Position numbers and translations under genes: made by a program
Shown: piece after piece, positions 45,350-54,747 of the stretch
Numbering within the stretch: position 1 is the first letter of the stretch
Layout: every line of letters begins with the position of its first letter
Assembly: GCA_902793295.1 (NCBI GenBank)
Contig: CADBDA010000007.1
Span: 59,553-123,552 of the forward strand
Direction: 5' to 3'
Length of the DNA: 64,000 nucleotides
DNA from: an uncultured Bacteroidota bacterium
GTDB taxonomy: Bacteria > Bacteroidota > Bacteroidia > Bacteroidales > P3
Notes under the pieces: model-generated
What the model was told of the DNA's origin: nothing
Databases searched by the model: none
What the model saw: only the letters and a program-made list of their open reading frames with translations

Positions 45350-47782
45350 ATGAAAAAAATCATTACCTCCCTGACTGCATTGGCATTGCCGATGCTCTCA
45401 TTCGCAAGCGAGGCCGACCTCAAGATGCCTGACACTTGGGGCGACGCTCCCGAAAAGAAAATCCTCTACTGGGGCTTCCTTATTGTGGCCCTCGGCATCT
45501 TGTTCGGCTTCTGGCAGTTCAGCAAGGTCCGCAAACTGAAAGCCCACAAGTCGATGCTCGAAATCGGCAATGTCATTTTCAAGACCTGCTCCACCTACCT
45601 CAAACAGCAGGGCAAATTCCTCATCATCCTTTTCCTCTTCATCGGCGCTGCCATCGCCCTCTATTTCGGCGTGCTTAGCGACATGAAGGCCGGTGGCGTC
45701 ATCCTGGTTTTGGCTTGGACCATCATCGGTATCCTGGGCAGCTACGGTGTGGCTTGGTTCGGTGTGCGTATGAACACGCTGGCCAATGCCCGCATGGCTT
45801 TCGCCTCCCTCCGCCGCCGCCCGCTCGACCTGCTCAACATCCCGCTGCGTGCCGGTATGAGCATCGGCATCGTGCTTATCTGCGTCGAACTGGTGCTGAT
45901 GCTGGTCATCCTTCTCTGCATGCCTGGCGACCTGGCCGGTAGCTGCTTCATGGGCTTCGCCATCGGCGAATCGCTCGGCGCTTCCGCCCTTCGTATTGCC
46001 GGCGGCATCTTCACCAAGATTGCCGACATCGGAAGCGACCTGATGAAGGTGGTCTTCAAGATCGGCGAAGACGATCCCCGCAACCCTGGTGTCATCGCTG
46101 ACTGCACCGGCGACAATGCCGGCGACAGCATCGGACCCACCGCCGACGGCTTCGAGACCTACGGCGTCACCGGTGTGGCTCTCGTCAGCTTCATCCTGCT
46201 GGCTGTCCCCGACCCCTCTATCCAAGTCAAACTCCTTGTCTGGATATTCGTCATGCGTATCCTCGGCATCATCGCCTCCGTCCTTTCCTACTACATCAAC
46301 GGCGCCATCGCCAAAGCCAAATACAGCAAAGCTGACGACCTGAACTTCGAAAAACCGCTGACTTCTCTTGTTTGGATCACCTCCATCCTCTCCATCTGCG
46401 GAACCTTCCTGGCCAGCTATTTCATCCTTGGCGATGTCAAAGAGGTGGTTTATAATGGTACAGCCTACGCTATGGAAAACCTCTGGCTTGCTCTCTCCAT
46501 CATCATCAGCTGCGGCACCCTCGGCGCTGCCCTGATTCCTGAATTCACCAAACTCTTCACCTCACCTACCTCCAAGCATGTCAACGAGGTGGTGAAGGCT
46601 TCTGAACAAGGCGGCGCTTCGCTGAATATCCTCAGCGGACTGGTGGCCGGCAACATGGGTGCCTTCTGGACGGGCATGGTCTTCTTCGTGCTGATGCTTA
46701 TCGCCTATATCGCCGCCACTGGTTTCGGCATCGAACCGGTCTTCGGTCCCTACTTCACCATCTTCGCCTTCGGCCTTGTAGCCTTCGGTATGCTGGGCAT
46801 GGGTCCTGTCACCATCGCTGTCGACAGCTACGGCCCTGTCACCGACAACGCCCAGTCGGTCTACGAACTCTCGCTGATTGAGGACGACATCGAAAAGACC
46901 ACCAAAGAGGTGGAAAACGAATTTGGCTTCACCCCCGATTTCGAGAAGGCCAAGTATTACCTCGAGGCCAACGACGGCGCTGGCAACACCTTCAAGGCTA
47001 CTGCCAAACCGGTGCTAATCGGTACTGCTGTTGTGGGTGCCACAACCATGATTTTCTCGCTGATTCTGATGATTCAGAAGGCCCTCGGCATCAATCCTTC
47101 CGATGTGCTCAACCTCCTCAACCCCTATAGCATCCTTGGCTTCATCCTCGGCGGATGTGTCATCTTCTGGTTCACCGGTGCTTCGATGCAGGCTGTGACC
47201 ACGGGTGCCAACCGCGCGGTTGAATTCATCAAGAATAACATCAAGCTCGACCCCAACGCTCCCAAGAAAGCTGATACCGAAAAGAGCCAGGAAGTGGTGA
47301 AGATCTGCACCAACTACGCTCAGAAGGGCATGATCAACATCTTCATCGCCATCTTCTGCTTCGCGCTCGGTTTCGCCTGCATCTCGGCTCCTTCCACCAC
47401 AAGCAACGATGCCGTCTGCCTCTTCGTCAGCTACCTCGTCTCGATTGCCGTCTTCGGTCTGTTCCAGGCCGTCTTCATGGCCAACGCCGGCGGCGCTTGG
47501 GACAATGCCAAGAAAGTGGTCGAAGTGGATATGAAGTCCAAGGGCACCCCGCTTCACGACGCCAGCGTTGTGGGCGACACCGTGGGCGACCCCTTCAAGG
47601 ATACCAGCTCTGTGGCTTTGAACCCCATCATCAAGTTCACCACCCTCTTCGGTGTGCTAGCCATGGAAATCGCCATCGCTCCCAGCTTCCAGGGTGTGGC
47701 CCGCTGGGTAGGCGTTGTCTTCATCATCATCGCGCTCTTCTTCGTCTACAGAAGCTTCTACAAGATGCGCATCAAGAATTGA
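45350..47782 (+). CDS. hppA: Membrane-bound ion-pumping pyrophosphatase, divergent type
   Basis: 810 residues, about 16 transmembrane segments, with a signal-like N-terminus. Pyrophosphatase landmarks: GGIFTKIADIGSD (218-230), EDDPRNPGVIADCTGDNAGD (240-259), GNTFKA and DTVGDPFKDTSSVALNPIIK. It uses PPi hydrolysis to pump protons or sodium. The Lys in GNTFKA is the mark of potassium-independent forms. The usual [13 protein letters not shown] and the Dx7KxE motif are altered, so it belongs to a divergent group whose ion cannot be told here. Confidence 0.9.
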   Translation: MKKIITSLTALALPMLSFASEADLKMPDTWGDAPEKKILYWGFLIVALGILFGFWQFSKVRKLKAHKSMLEIGNVIFKTCSTYLKQQGKFLIILFLFIGAAIALYFGVLSDMKAGGVILVLAWTIIGILGSYGVAWFGVRMNTLANARMAFASLRRRPLDLLNIPLRAGMSIGIVLICVELVLMLVILLCMPGDLAGSCFMGFAIGESLGASALRIAGGIFTKIADIGSDLMKVVFKIGEDDPRNPGVIADCTGDNAGDSIGPTADGFETYGVTGVALVSFILLAVPDPSIQVKLLVWIFVMRILGIIASVLSYYINGAIAKAKYSKADDLNFEKPLTSLVWITSILSICGTFLASYFILGDVKEVVYNGTAYAMENLWLALSIIISCGTLGAALIPEFTKLFTSPTSKHVNEVVKASEQGGASLNILSGLVAGNMGAFWTGMVFFVLMLIAYIAATGFGIEPVFGPYFTIFAFGLVAFGMLGMGPVTIAVDSYGPVTDNAQSVYELSLIEDDIEKTTKEVENEFGFTPDFEKAKYYLEANDGAGNTFKATAKPVLIGTAVVGATTMIFSLILMIQKALGINPSDVLNLLNPYSILGFILGGCVIFWFTGASMQAVTTGANRAVEFIKNNIKLDPNAPKKADTEKSQEVVKICTNYAQKGMINIFIAIFCFALGFACISAPSTTSNDAVCLFVSYLVSIAVFGLFQAVFMANAGGAWDNAKKVVEVDMKSKGTPLHDASVVGDTVGDPFKDTSSVALNPIIKFTTLFGVLAMEIAIAPSFQGVARWVGVVFIIIALFFVYRSFYKMRIKN

Positions 47783-47826
47783 TCCGACCGCCCGTAACAA
47801 CCAAACGGGTACAACAAAACCAACCA

Positions 47827-47866
47827 AAGAAAGACCGGAGACAACGCTTCTCCGGTCTTTCTTTTT
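47827..47866 (+). terminator. Pyrophosphatase terminator
   Basis: Stem GAAAGACCGGAG / CTCCGGTCTTTC with a 9-nt loop and TTTTT. Confidence 0.9.
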
Positions 47867-47996
47867 GCCTATACGAACAATTCCGTCAAAAAAGCACAAT
47901 AATAAAACGAAAACAGCGTTTCAAAATAATCCTAAGCAATATTATAATAATTAGGAACAATATTATTTACCTCATCAAACAAAGAGACACAAAAGA

Positions 47997-49043
47997 ATGA
48001 AAATTGCAGTTGTTGGAGCCACCGGACTTGTGGGTGGCGTGATGTTGAAAGTATTGGAAGAACGCCATCTGGGCGACAACGAGATCATTGCTGCCGCCTC
48101 TCCCAAATCGGTCGGCAAACAGATCGCTTTCGCCGGCAGAACACTGACCGTCGTATCGGTCGACGAGGCCATCGCCATGCACCCCGACTACGCCATCTTC
48201 TCGGCCGGCGCAGCCGCTTCCCGGCAGTACGCCCCGCTGTTTGCCGCCGTCGGAACCACGGTGATTGACAATAGCTCGGCATGGCGCAAAGACGCCGACA
48301 AACCGCTGGTGGTGCCCGAAATCAACATCGACGCCGTCAAAGCCGACGACCGCATCATCGCCAACCCCAACTGCAGCACCATCCAAATGGTGTTGGCACT
48401 CTCGGGCCTTCACCGCCGCTACCGCATCAAACGCCTGGTCATCAGCACCTACCAATCCATCACCGGCACGGGCATCAAGGCAGTCCGCCAACTGCAGGAA
48501 GAGGAGGCTTGGCATGCCGAACAGGTGCGCATCGCAGGACACGACACCCCGACCCAACTCGACAACATGCCGCCTCACAACCAGGCCTACCCCTACCAGA
48601 TTTTCCGCAATCTTTTCCCCCACGGGGGCGACTTCCAAACCGACGGTTACACCACCGAGGAGCAGAAGCTGGTCGACGAGACCCGCAAGATTCTCGGCGA
48701 CCCCTCCATCGCTATCACCGCCACCGTGGCACGCGTGCCCGTCGTGGGCGGCCACAGCGAATCGGTGAACATCGAATTCTGTGAGGAATACGATCTCGAC
48801 GAAGCCCGTCGCATCGTGTCCGACACCCCCGGTGTGGTGCTCTACGACGACCCCGCCACCAACCGCTACCCCATGCCCGTCATGAGCGAAAACCGCGACG
48901 AGGTCTTCGTGGGTCGCATGCGCCGCGACCTGTCACAACCCCGCTCGCTCAACCTCTGGGTGGTGGCCGACAACCTGCGCAAAGGCGCCGCCACCAACGC
49001 CATCCAAATCATGCAAGCGCTGATGAACAAACGACTTTCCTAA
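47997..49043 (+). CDS. asd: Aspartate-semialdehyde dehydrogenase
   Basis: 348 residues. NADP-binding VGATGLVGGVMLKVL, catalytic Cys126 in ANPNCSTIQ, active-site His in VPVVGGHSESV. It reduces aspartyl phosphate to aspartate semialdehyde for lysine/diaminopimelate, threonine and methionine synthesis. It starts a run asd-gldH-uvrC. Confidence 0.95.
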   Translation: MKIAVVGATGLVGGVMLKVLEERHLGDNEIIAAASPKSVGKQIAFAGRTLTVVSVDEAIAMHPDYAIFSAGAAASRQYAPLFAAVGTTVIDNSSAWRKDADKPLVVPEINIDAVKADDRIIANPNCSTIQMVLALSGLHRRYRIKRLVISTYQSITGTGIKAVRQLQEEEAWHAEQVRIAGHDTPTQLDNMPPHNQAYPYQIFRNLFPHGGDFQTDGYTTEEQKLVDETRKILGDPSIAITATVARVPVVGGHSESVNIEFCEEYDLDEARRIVSDTPGVVLYDDPATNRYPMPVMSENRDEVFVGRMRRDLSQPRSLNLWVVADNLRKGAATNAIQIMQALMNKRLS

Positions 49044-49064
49044 TTCTATAAAACCACCACGTCT

Positions 49065-49535
49065 ATGAAACGTCTGCTTCTCCCCCTATTTGCTCTGGTG
49101 CTGCTCTGCGCCTCCTGCGGCAATGACACCATCTTCGACGAAAGCCATTCCTTCGACAACGACACCTGGCTTCGTTTCGAACCCGAGGTGTTCTCGGTCC
49201 CCGTCACCAACAACGACAAACCTTATTGCCTGACTGTCAGCCTGCGCTACGACACCAGCCGCTTCCTCGACCCGAAACTGCCGCTGGTGGTGGATTTCTT
49301 CCAGGACAGCAACGAGCTCCACAATTTCACTCCCACCATCCGCCTGCGCAACCGTAACGGCAAACTGCGCGGCGAGTGCATCGACCGCTACTGCACCGTC
49401 ACCGACACTATCGACCGCTTCCGCATGTACAACAAACCGGGCACCTACACCTACCGCATCAAACAGCGCACCTCCAAATACGAGATTGGGGGTATCGCCA
49501 GCATTGCACTGAAAGTGGAACAAGTCGTCAAATGA
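49065..49535 (+). CDS. gldH: Gliding-motility lipoprotein GldH
   Basis: 156 residues. Lipobox LLCASC; then TIFDESHSFDNDTWLRFEP, LTVSLRYDTSRF and the C-terminal NKPGTYTYRIKQRTSKYEIG then GIASIALKVE, which match GldH. The lipoprotein is associated with gliding/T9SS function in Bacteroidota, consistent with the T9SS cargo in this window. Its stop overlaps the uvrC start by 4 bp. Confidence 0.82.
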   Translation: MKRLLLPLFALVLLCASCGNDTIFDESHSFDNDTWLRFEPEVFSVPVTNNDKPYCLTVSLRYDTSRFLDPKLPLVVDFFQDSNELHNFTPTIRLRNRNGKLRGECIDRYCTVTDTIDRFRMYNKPGTYTYRIKQRTSKYEIGGIASIALKVEQVVK

Positions 49536-51379
49536 TCGACCAAAGCATCAACAAAAATATTGAGCACATCAAGTTGAAGCTCAAAACCATACCCGAGACG
49601 CCAGGTGTCTACCAGTACCTCGACGACTCGGGCAAGGTCATCTATGTGGGCAAGGCCCGCAATCTGCAACGACGGGTCACCTCCTATTTCAACCGCTACG
49701 ACGACCACACCCCTAAAATCAAGATGCTGGTGCGCCACATCTGCGACCTGCGCATCACCGTGGTGGCCAGCGAAGTCGACGCCCTGCTGCTCGAAAACAA
49801 CCTCATCAAGCAGTACCAGCCACGCTACAACAGCATGCTGAAGGACGACAAGACCTACCCCTATCTCTGCATCACCGACGAAGACTACCCCCAACTGCTC
49901 TTCACCCGCGACCGCACACGGCTCAAGGGCCAATTCTTCGGCCCCTACCCCAACCAGCGCATTCTGCGTGAGTTACAAGATATTATCCGCAAGCTCTTCT
50001 CCTACCGCAAATGCAAGAAGAAGCTGACCTGGGACTCTCAGCATCAACGTGTCATCGGCGGCGACCGCCCCTGCATGAACCACCAGATAGGTCTCTGCAA
50101 GGCCCCCTGCGTGGGACTCGAAAGCCACGACGAATACATGGAAACCATCGGCCGCATACGCAAGATTCTGCGTGGCGACTTCGGCGAAATCCTCGACGCC
50201 ATGAAAAAAGAGATGATGGACCTTGCCGACCAACTGCGCTACGAGGAAGCGGAAATCATGCGACGCAAAATACGGCTGCTGGAAGAGTACCAGTACAAAT
50301 CCACCGTCGTCAACACCAATGTGCGCGACGTCGATGTCTACTCCATCATTTCCGACTCCAAACTGGCCTATGTCAATATGATGCGCATCAAAAACGGCAG
50401 CATCATCTATTCCTTCTCCACCGAAATCAAGAAACAGCTCGACGAGAGCGACAGCGAAATACTAGCCACCATCATTCCCGCCCTCCACGAAAAAACCGAG
50501 AGCACGGCCCGCGAAGCCATCGTTCCCTTCGTGGTGGAGGACATCCCCGAAGACTACCTCAAGCAGACCGTCGCCACCCGCGGTGACCGCAAACAGCTGA
50601 TGGAACTCAGCGAACGCAACGTCCGCTCCTACCAGCACCAGTGCATCCACCAGCGCCTGCTGGTCAACCCCGACGAGGGTCGCGGACAACTGATGGAACG
50701 GCTGCAGAAAGAACTCCATCTCAAGCGGATACCCGTCCACATCGAGTGCTTCGACAACAGCAACATACAAGGCGCCTTTCCCGTAGCCGCCATGGTGCGC
50801 TTCACCGACGGCAAACCCAACCGTAGCGAATACCGCAAATTCAACATCAAGACCGTCGAAGGCCCCGACGACTACGCCTCCATGGCCGAAGTCATCTATC
50901 GGCGCTACAAACGACTGTCCGACGAGGGCAAGGAACTGCCCGACCTGCTCATCGTCGACGGTGGCGCCGGACAGATGGAGGTGGCTCGGCACGTCATCGT
51001 CGACCAGCTGCAACTCGACATCCCCATCGCCGGCCTGGCCAAAGACGACCGTCACCGCACCAACGAATTGCTCTGTTACGACCCCGACTGGCAAATCGTC
51101 GTGGTGGGACTCAAACCCACCGACCAGCTCTTCCACCTCATGGAACAAATTCAGAACGAGGTACACCGTTTCGCCATCACCTTCCACCGCGACAAACGCA
51201 GCAAGGGCACCTTCCGCACCCAACTGACCGACATTCCCGGCATCGGCGAAAAAACAGCACGCGACCTGCTGCTACGCTTCGGCTCCGTCAAAGAGGTGAA
51301 ACTGCAAACACTCGACGACCTCACCAAAGCCATCGGCCCTTCCAAAGCCAAAACCGTCTTCGATTTCTTCAAAAAATAA
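49532..51379 (+). CDS. uvrC: Excinuclease ABC subunit C
   Basis: 615 residues from MIDQSINKNIEHIK. The N-terminal GIY-YIG nuclease has TPGVYQYLDDSGKVIYVGKA; then a Cys-rich region (CMNHQIGLCKAPC), the UVR motif, an RNase H-like C-terminal nuclease (ECFDNSNIQG, LLIVDGGAGQ) and a final HhH pair (IPGIGEKTARDLL). It makes both incisions in nucleotide excision repair. The frame opens earlier at 49376 inside gldH, but the overlap start at 49532 fits the family. Confidence 0.96.
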   Translation: MIDQSINKNIEHIKLKLKTIPETPGVYQYLDDSGKVIYVGKARNLQRRVTSYFNRYDDHTPKIKMLVRHICDLRITVVASEVDALLLENNLIKQYQPRYNSMLKDDKTYPYLCITDEDYPQLLFTRDRTRLKGQFFGPYPNQRILRELQDIIRKLFSYRKCKKKLTWDSQHQRVIGGDRPCMNHQIGLCKAPCVGLESHDEYMETIGRIRKILRGDFGEILDAMKKEMMDLADQLRYEEAEIMRRKIRLLEEYQYKSTVVNTNVRDVDVYSIISDSKLAYVNMMRIKNGSIIYSFSTEIKKQLDESDSEILATIIPALHEKTESTAREAIVPFVVEDIPEDYLKQTVATRGDRKQLMELSERNVRSYQHQCIHQRLLVNPDEGRGQLMERLQKELHLKRIPVHIECFDNSNIQGAFPVAAMVRFTDGKPNRSEYRKFNIKTVEGPDDYASMAEVIYRRYKRLSDEGKELPDLLIVDGGAGQMEVARHVIVDQLQLDIPIAGLAKDDRHRTNELLCYDPDWQIVVVGLKPTDQLFHLMEQIQNEVHRFAITFHRDKRSKGTFRTQLTDIPGIGEKTARDLLLRFGSVKEVKLQTLDDLTKAIGPSKAKTVFDFFKK

Positions 51380-51459
51380 GCCATATTTTGCGATGCCGCA
51401 CCAAAAAACATCGTATTTTGAACGACAGCGACGAAGAAACGCAAAGAAACAATCCACAA

Positions 51460-51505
51460 AAAAGCGACAGGCTTCGGAAGCACGTTCCGAAGCCTGTCGC
51501 TTTAT
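51460..51505. terminator. Bidirectional terminator between uvrC and the FKBP gene
   Basis: Perfect 16-bp stem GCGACAGGCTTCGGAA / TTCCGAAGCCTGTCGC with A- and T-rich flanks, between convergent genes. Confidence 0.92.
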
Positions 51506-51526
51506 CATGTAAAACCGAACTGGTTG

Positions 51527-52135
51527 TCAGACGATAGCCAGCAGTTCGACCGTGAAGATAAGGGCGGCGTAGGGCGGGATGGAATTGCCGGCGCCATGTT
51601 CGCCATAACCCAACTGGTAAGGGATATAGAACTTGTATTTGGCGCCCACCTTCATCATCTGCACACCTTCGGTCCATCCTGCAATCACTTGGCGCAGACC
51701 GAATTCGGCGGGTTGGTTGCGACGATAGCTGCTGTCGAAGACGGTGCCGTCGATAAGGGTGCCCTCATAGTGGCAGCGAACGGTGTCGGCGGCTGTGGGG
51801 CGGGGGCCGTTGCCCTCGTTCAAAATCTCGTACTGCAGTCCGCTGCGGGTGCAGAAAACGCCTTCGCGTTTGGCGTTGGCGGCCAGGAAGGCCTCCCCTT
51901 CGCTCTTGGCGGCCTTGCCTTTCTGTTCGGCTTCGGCCTGCTGCAGCTGCTCCATTTCGGTGAAGAAACGGTCCAGCACTTGGCGACTTTCTTCGGCCGA
52001 CAGCTGTGCCTCCTTGCCCGTGAAAAGGTCGCGGATGGCAGCGGCAAAATCGTCTACATTAAGACTGGTTTCCAGTCCCATATCCATTAACTGATGACCA
52101 ATATTATGGCCCAATGCATAACTTAATTTATCCAT
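51527..52135 (-). CDS. FKBP-type peptidyl-prolyl isomerase
   Basis: 202 residues. N-terminal dimerisation helices (SYALGHNIGHQLMDMG, typical of FklB/FkpA/Mip) and a C-terminal FKBP domain from about 105 (VRCHYEGTLIDGTVFDSSY, WTEGVQMMKVGAKYKFYIP, IPPYAALIFTVELL). It lacks a signal peptide, so it may act in the cytoplasm, assisting Pro isomerisation during folding. Confidence 0.92.
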   Translation of the reverse strand: MDKLSYALGHNIGHQLMDMGLETSLNVDDFAAAIRDLFTGKEAQLSAEESRQVLDRFFTEMEQLQQAEAEQKGKAAKSEGEAFLAANAKREGVFCTRSGLQYEILNEGNGPRPTAADTVRCHYEGTLIDGTVFDSSYRRNQPAEFGLRQVIAGWTEGVQMMKVGAKYKFYIPYQLGYGEHGAGNSIPPYAALIFTVELLAIV

Positions 52136-52144
52136 ATTGTCGAT

Positions 52145-52461
52145 TTATTTTTCGTGTTCTTGAATGAATTTCACATTAACGTTCTCAATGTCGCTGAGTT
52201 GGTTGCCCACATTGGTGAAAAGGGGGAAATACCAAAGCTGCGACTCGAAATGCTTCTTCAGGTCGTTGGAGTTGAACGAATAGCCGTGACGGGCCATGAT
52301 TTCGTTGCGCATCAGACGGAGTTCTTTTTTCGACATTTCGGCCAGGTCTGAGCAGCCAGTTGGCTATCGGCATTGGAGGATTGCGTTTGTTTGCCGCCGT
52401 TGCTCGACACCATGCCCACCGAAAGCAGAGCGAATGACAAAAAAGCAGTTTGTAGTTTCAT
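52145..52461 (-). pseudogene. YARHG-domain protein gene with a frameshift
   Basis: From ATG 52461 one frame gives a signal peptide and linker (MKLQTAFLSFALLSVGMV... SNADSQLAAQ) and ends out of frame at about 52312. The YARHG domain continues in another frame: DLAEMSKKELRLMRNEIMAR then HGYSF...LWYFP...IENVNVKFIQEHE. One inserted or missing base near 52345 would restore a complete protein of about 105 residues. It is either a true frameshift or a sequence error. Confidence 0.75.
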
Positions 52462-52566
52462 AATATTCTACAGATTAAAATTTTACAACATTATTCAAAC
52501 CTCAGAAAGATTTGCAAAAATACGATTATTTTTGGTACAAGACAGTTTTTTATGCCACAAAGGCTT

Positions 52567-52930
<364 letters not shown>

Positions 52931-53093
52931 TTAAAAAACAGCGCATTATGATTGTATGCAAAAGATAATCTAAACAATTATTAATCAACTCAATACCATT
53001 CAAACATCCTATTATTTAAGATTAGTTAAGAAGTGTTAAAATCGACCTCCTTGTCACACAATTCAAAAATTTTTACGTCTAATAAGGTAAACA

Positions 53094-53150
53094 GAAAGAA
53101 AGAAAGAAACAAACAAACAAACAAACAAACAAACAAACAAACAAACAAAC
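53094..53150 (+). repeat. Tetranucleotide microsatellite (GAAA)4 (AAAC)11
   Basis: Four GAAA units (53094-53109) run into eleven exact AAAC units (53107-53150), about 100 bp upstream of the sigma-factor gene. Such tracts change length by slippage. Confidence 0.92.
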
Positions 53151-53157
53151 GAGAATG

Positions 53158-53170
53158 CGCGATAATCGCG
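53158..53170. promoter_or_regulatory. Palindrome upstream of the sigma-factor gene
   Basis: CGCGATAATCGCG, perfect 13-nt palindrome 79 bp before the start codon; possible operator. Confidence 0.4.
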
Positions 53171-53249
53171 ATAATAATGATTATAACAATATAATTGCTA
53201 TAAAAACGTTATAAAAACATGAATATGAAGTAGATTGACATAACGCCCA

Positions 53250-53768
53250 ATGCCAACGCTGCAGCAAGAAATAGAATTCAGCGATCTGCTGAAACGCAAC
53301 TACCAAACTATTAACAGTATCTGTCTCAGGTTCTGTGGTGGTAATACTTTCTATTTCGATGAGTTGCGACAAGAATGTGCCTTGGCGATATGGACAGAGT
53401 TTAGTCATTACGGCCTCGACCGTTTCCGTGGCGACAGCACAGAGGCGACATGGATATACCAAATCTCATATCACGCCATTGTAGATTACCTTCGCAATCC
53501 TAATCATCAAGAGTTCCTGTCTGTCTGCGACCTGTACAGTTTTGAAAACCTCTACGGAAGTGAATTGATGAGCCAAGCCCGCGACGGCTGGAGTCTGATC
53601 GACGAACTCTCAGAACACCTTGACTACAAAGAACGTAATCTACTGAATCACTACCTTAGTGACGACTCCTACAGCACCATATCGCGCACCGAAGGCATCA
53701 CAGAGAGCAACGCTCGTAAACGAATGTCAAGACTTTTAAACAAATTGAGAATGCTAATTCATAAGTAA
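53250..53768 (+). CDS. Sigma-70 family (ECF-like) RNA polymerase sigma factor
   Basis: 172 residues. Region 2-like FDELRQECALAIWTEFSHYG and STEATWIYQISYHAIVDYLR; region 4-like LSDDSYSTISRTEGITESNA then RKRMSRLLNKLRMLI. It directs transcription of a small regulon, probably including the downstream membrane genes. It is preceded by an AAAC microsatellite that could make its expression variable. Confidence 0.85.
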   Translation: MPTLQQEIEFSDLLKRNYQTINSICLRFCGGNTFYFDELRQECALAIWTEFSHYGLDRFRGDSTEATWIYQISYHAIVDYLRNPNHQEFLSVCDLYSFENLYGSELMSQARDGWSLIDELSEHLDYKERNLLNHYLSDDSYSTISRTEGITESNARKRMSRLLNKLRMLIHK

Positions 53769-53787
53769 TATTAACCAGCCTATTTCT

Positions 53788-53860
53788 TACCTGCGGTGAC
53801 GTTGCTTAGGTTCGGCCAAGTGAGCAAGCTCCCACTGCACTCACATAGCGCAACGTTCCC
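53788..53860. repeat. 73-bp palindromic element, copy A (intergenic)
   Basis: Begins TACCTGCGGTGACGTTGC and ends GCGCAACGTTCCC. The outer stem is ACGTTGC/GCAACGT with an inner GAGCAAGCTC hairpin. Same length and framework as 54474-54546. Confidence 0.75.
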
Positions 53861-53904
53861 TCATTATCAATCATCTGCAGGGGTTGGTAAAGCACTAATT
53901 ATCA

Positions 53905-54747
53905 ATGAAAAGAAAAAAAAGAAAATTGGAATTATCCAAACAAGAGGAAAGAGGACACATTGCTGCTCGTGGCTTGGGCGCAATTGAAATGAGTAACATT
54001 TCAGAAATCCAGCCATTGGCTTCCACCAAGTCTGCCACATTCGACGAGGTAACAAGCCGAATGCGTTCTGCCCATAGGCTTATGGATGAAGTTGCCTCGC
54101 GAATACCGCCGTTTTCCCCAGAGCAAATCCATTCGTTGGTTGAAGGCGACAAGATTCCTCAGTTTCAACTTCGCCGTCGATGCGACCGCTATCTGCTAAT
54201 CTTCTGCCTGTTGCTCCTCGCTCTTTCGGCAAGTATCTTGTGGCACACCGCTCCGGCGGGACCCTCACCCCTCAATGTCGCTGTCCTCGTCCTTGCCGTC
54301 GCCGATGCTGTGGTAGCCTTGCGTGCCGTCCGTAGCCTTTGGCTTATGCGGCAGACGCTCCGCCTCCGCCCTTATCCTTATCGTATGTCCCGCTATGCCG
54401 ATAGGCTGAATCGGCTCTCCCGTCACCGCCGCCGTTGGATTGGTTTTGTCCTCGCTGGCAGCTACAATTCGGTTACCTACGGTGACGTTTTCTCGCCTCG
54501 GGATAAGAGCAAGCTCTCCTCCTCTCGGCTTGTCGAAAACGTTTCCGATAAAGACTACCGTCGGCGGGAGTTCTTCTCTCTCCGTCTTCCTTCATATTCC
54601 ATTGCTGCTTGCATTTTTCTGTTGATTGTCCTGAACGCAGACAAAGCGTTTGCCGCCACTCGCGACTTTGTTAAGGTCACCACCACCTCTGAGAAAACCG
54701 ACGATGCGATTTGCGATACTATTAACAATACAATCGAGCAGCTATGA
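53905..54747 (+). CDS. Membrane protein, putative anti-sigma partner, carrying a repeat insert
   Basis: 280 residues (MSNISEIQPL at 53989 is an alternative start). A cytoplasmic N-terminal part is followed by a pair of transmembrane helices near 98-145 and another hydrophobic segment near 233-250. Position right after a sigma factor gene suggests an anti-sigma or signal-transducing role, but no anti-sigma domain is recognisable. Residues about 190-214 (SVTYGDVFSPRDKSKLSSSR, counted from 53905) are encoded by a palindromic element related to the intergenic one, so the protein seems to have absorbed an insertion in frame. Confidence 0.65.
   Translation: MKRKKRKLELSKQEERGHIAARGLGAIEMSNISEIQPLASTKSATFDEVTSRMRSAHRLMDEVASRIPPFSPEQIHSLVEGDKIPQFQLRRRCDRYLLIFCLLLLALSASILWHTAPAGPSPLNVAVLVLAVADAVVALRAVRSLWLMRQTLRLRPYPYRMSRYADRLNRLSRHRRRWIGFVLAGSYNSVTYGDVFSPRDKSKLSSSRLVENVSDKDYRRREFFSLRLPSYSIAACIFLLIVLNADKAFAATRDFVKVTTTSEKTDDAICDTINNTIEQL
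54474..54546. repeat. 73-bp palindromic element, copy B (inside a gene)
   Basis: Begins TACCTACGGTGACGTTTTC and ends GAAAACGTTTCC. The outer stem is ACGTTTTC/GAAAACGT instead of ACGTTGC/GCAACGT in copy A; the inner GAGCAAGCTC hairpin is kept. Confidence 0.75.

Noticed and set aside
53107..53150. AAAC tract as a CRISPR or assembly artefact
   Set aside because: It is a simple exact tetranucleotide repeat, common as a contingency locus; nothing suggests CRISPR.
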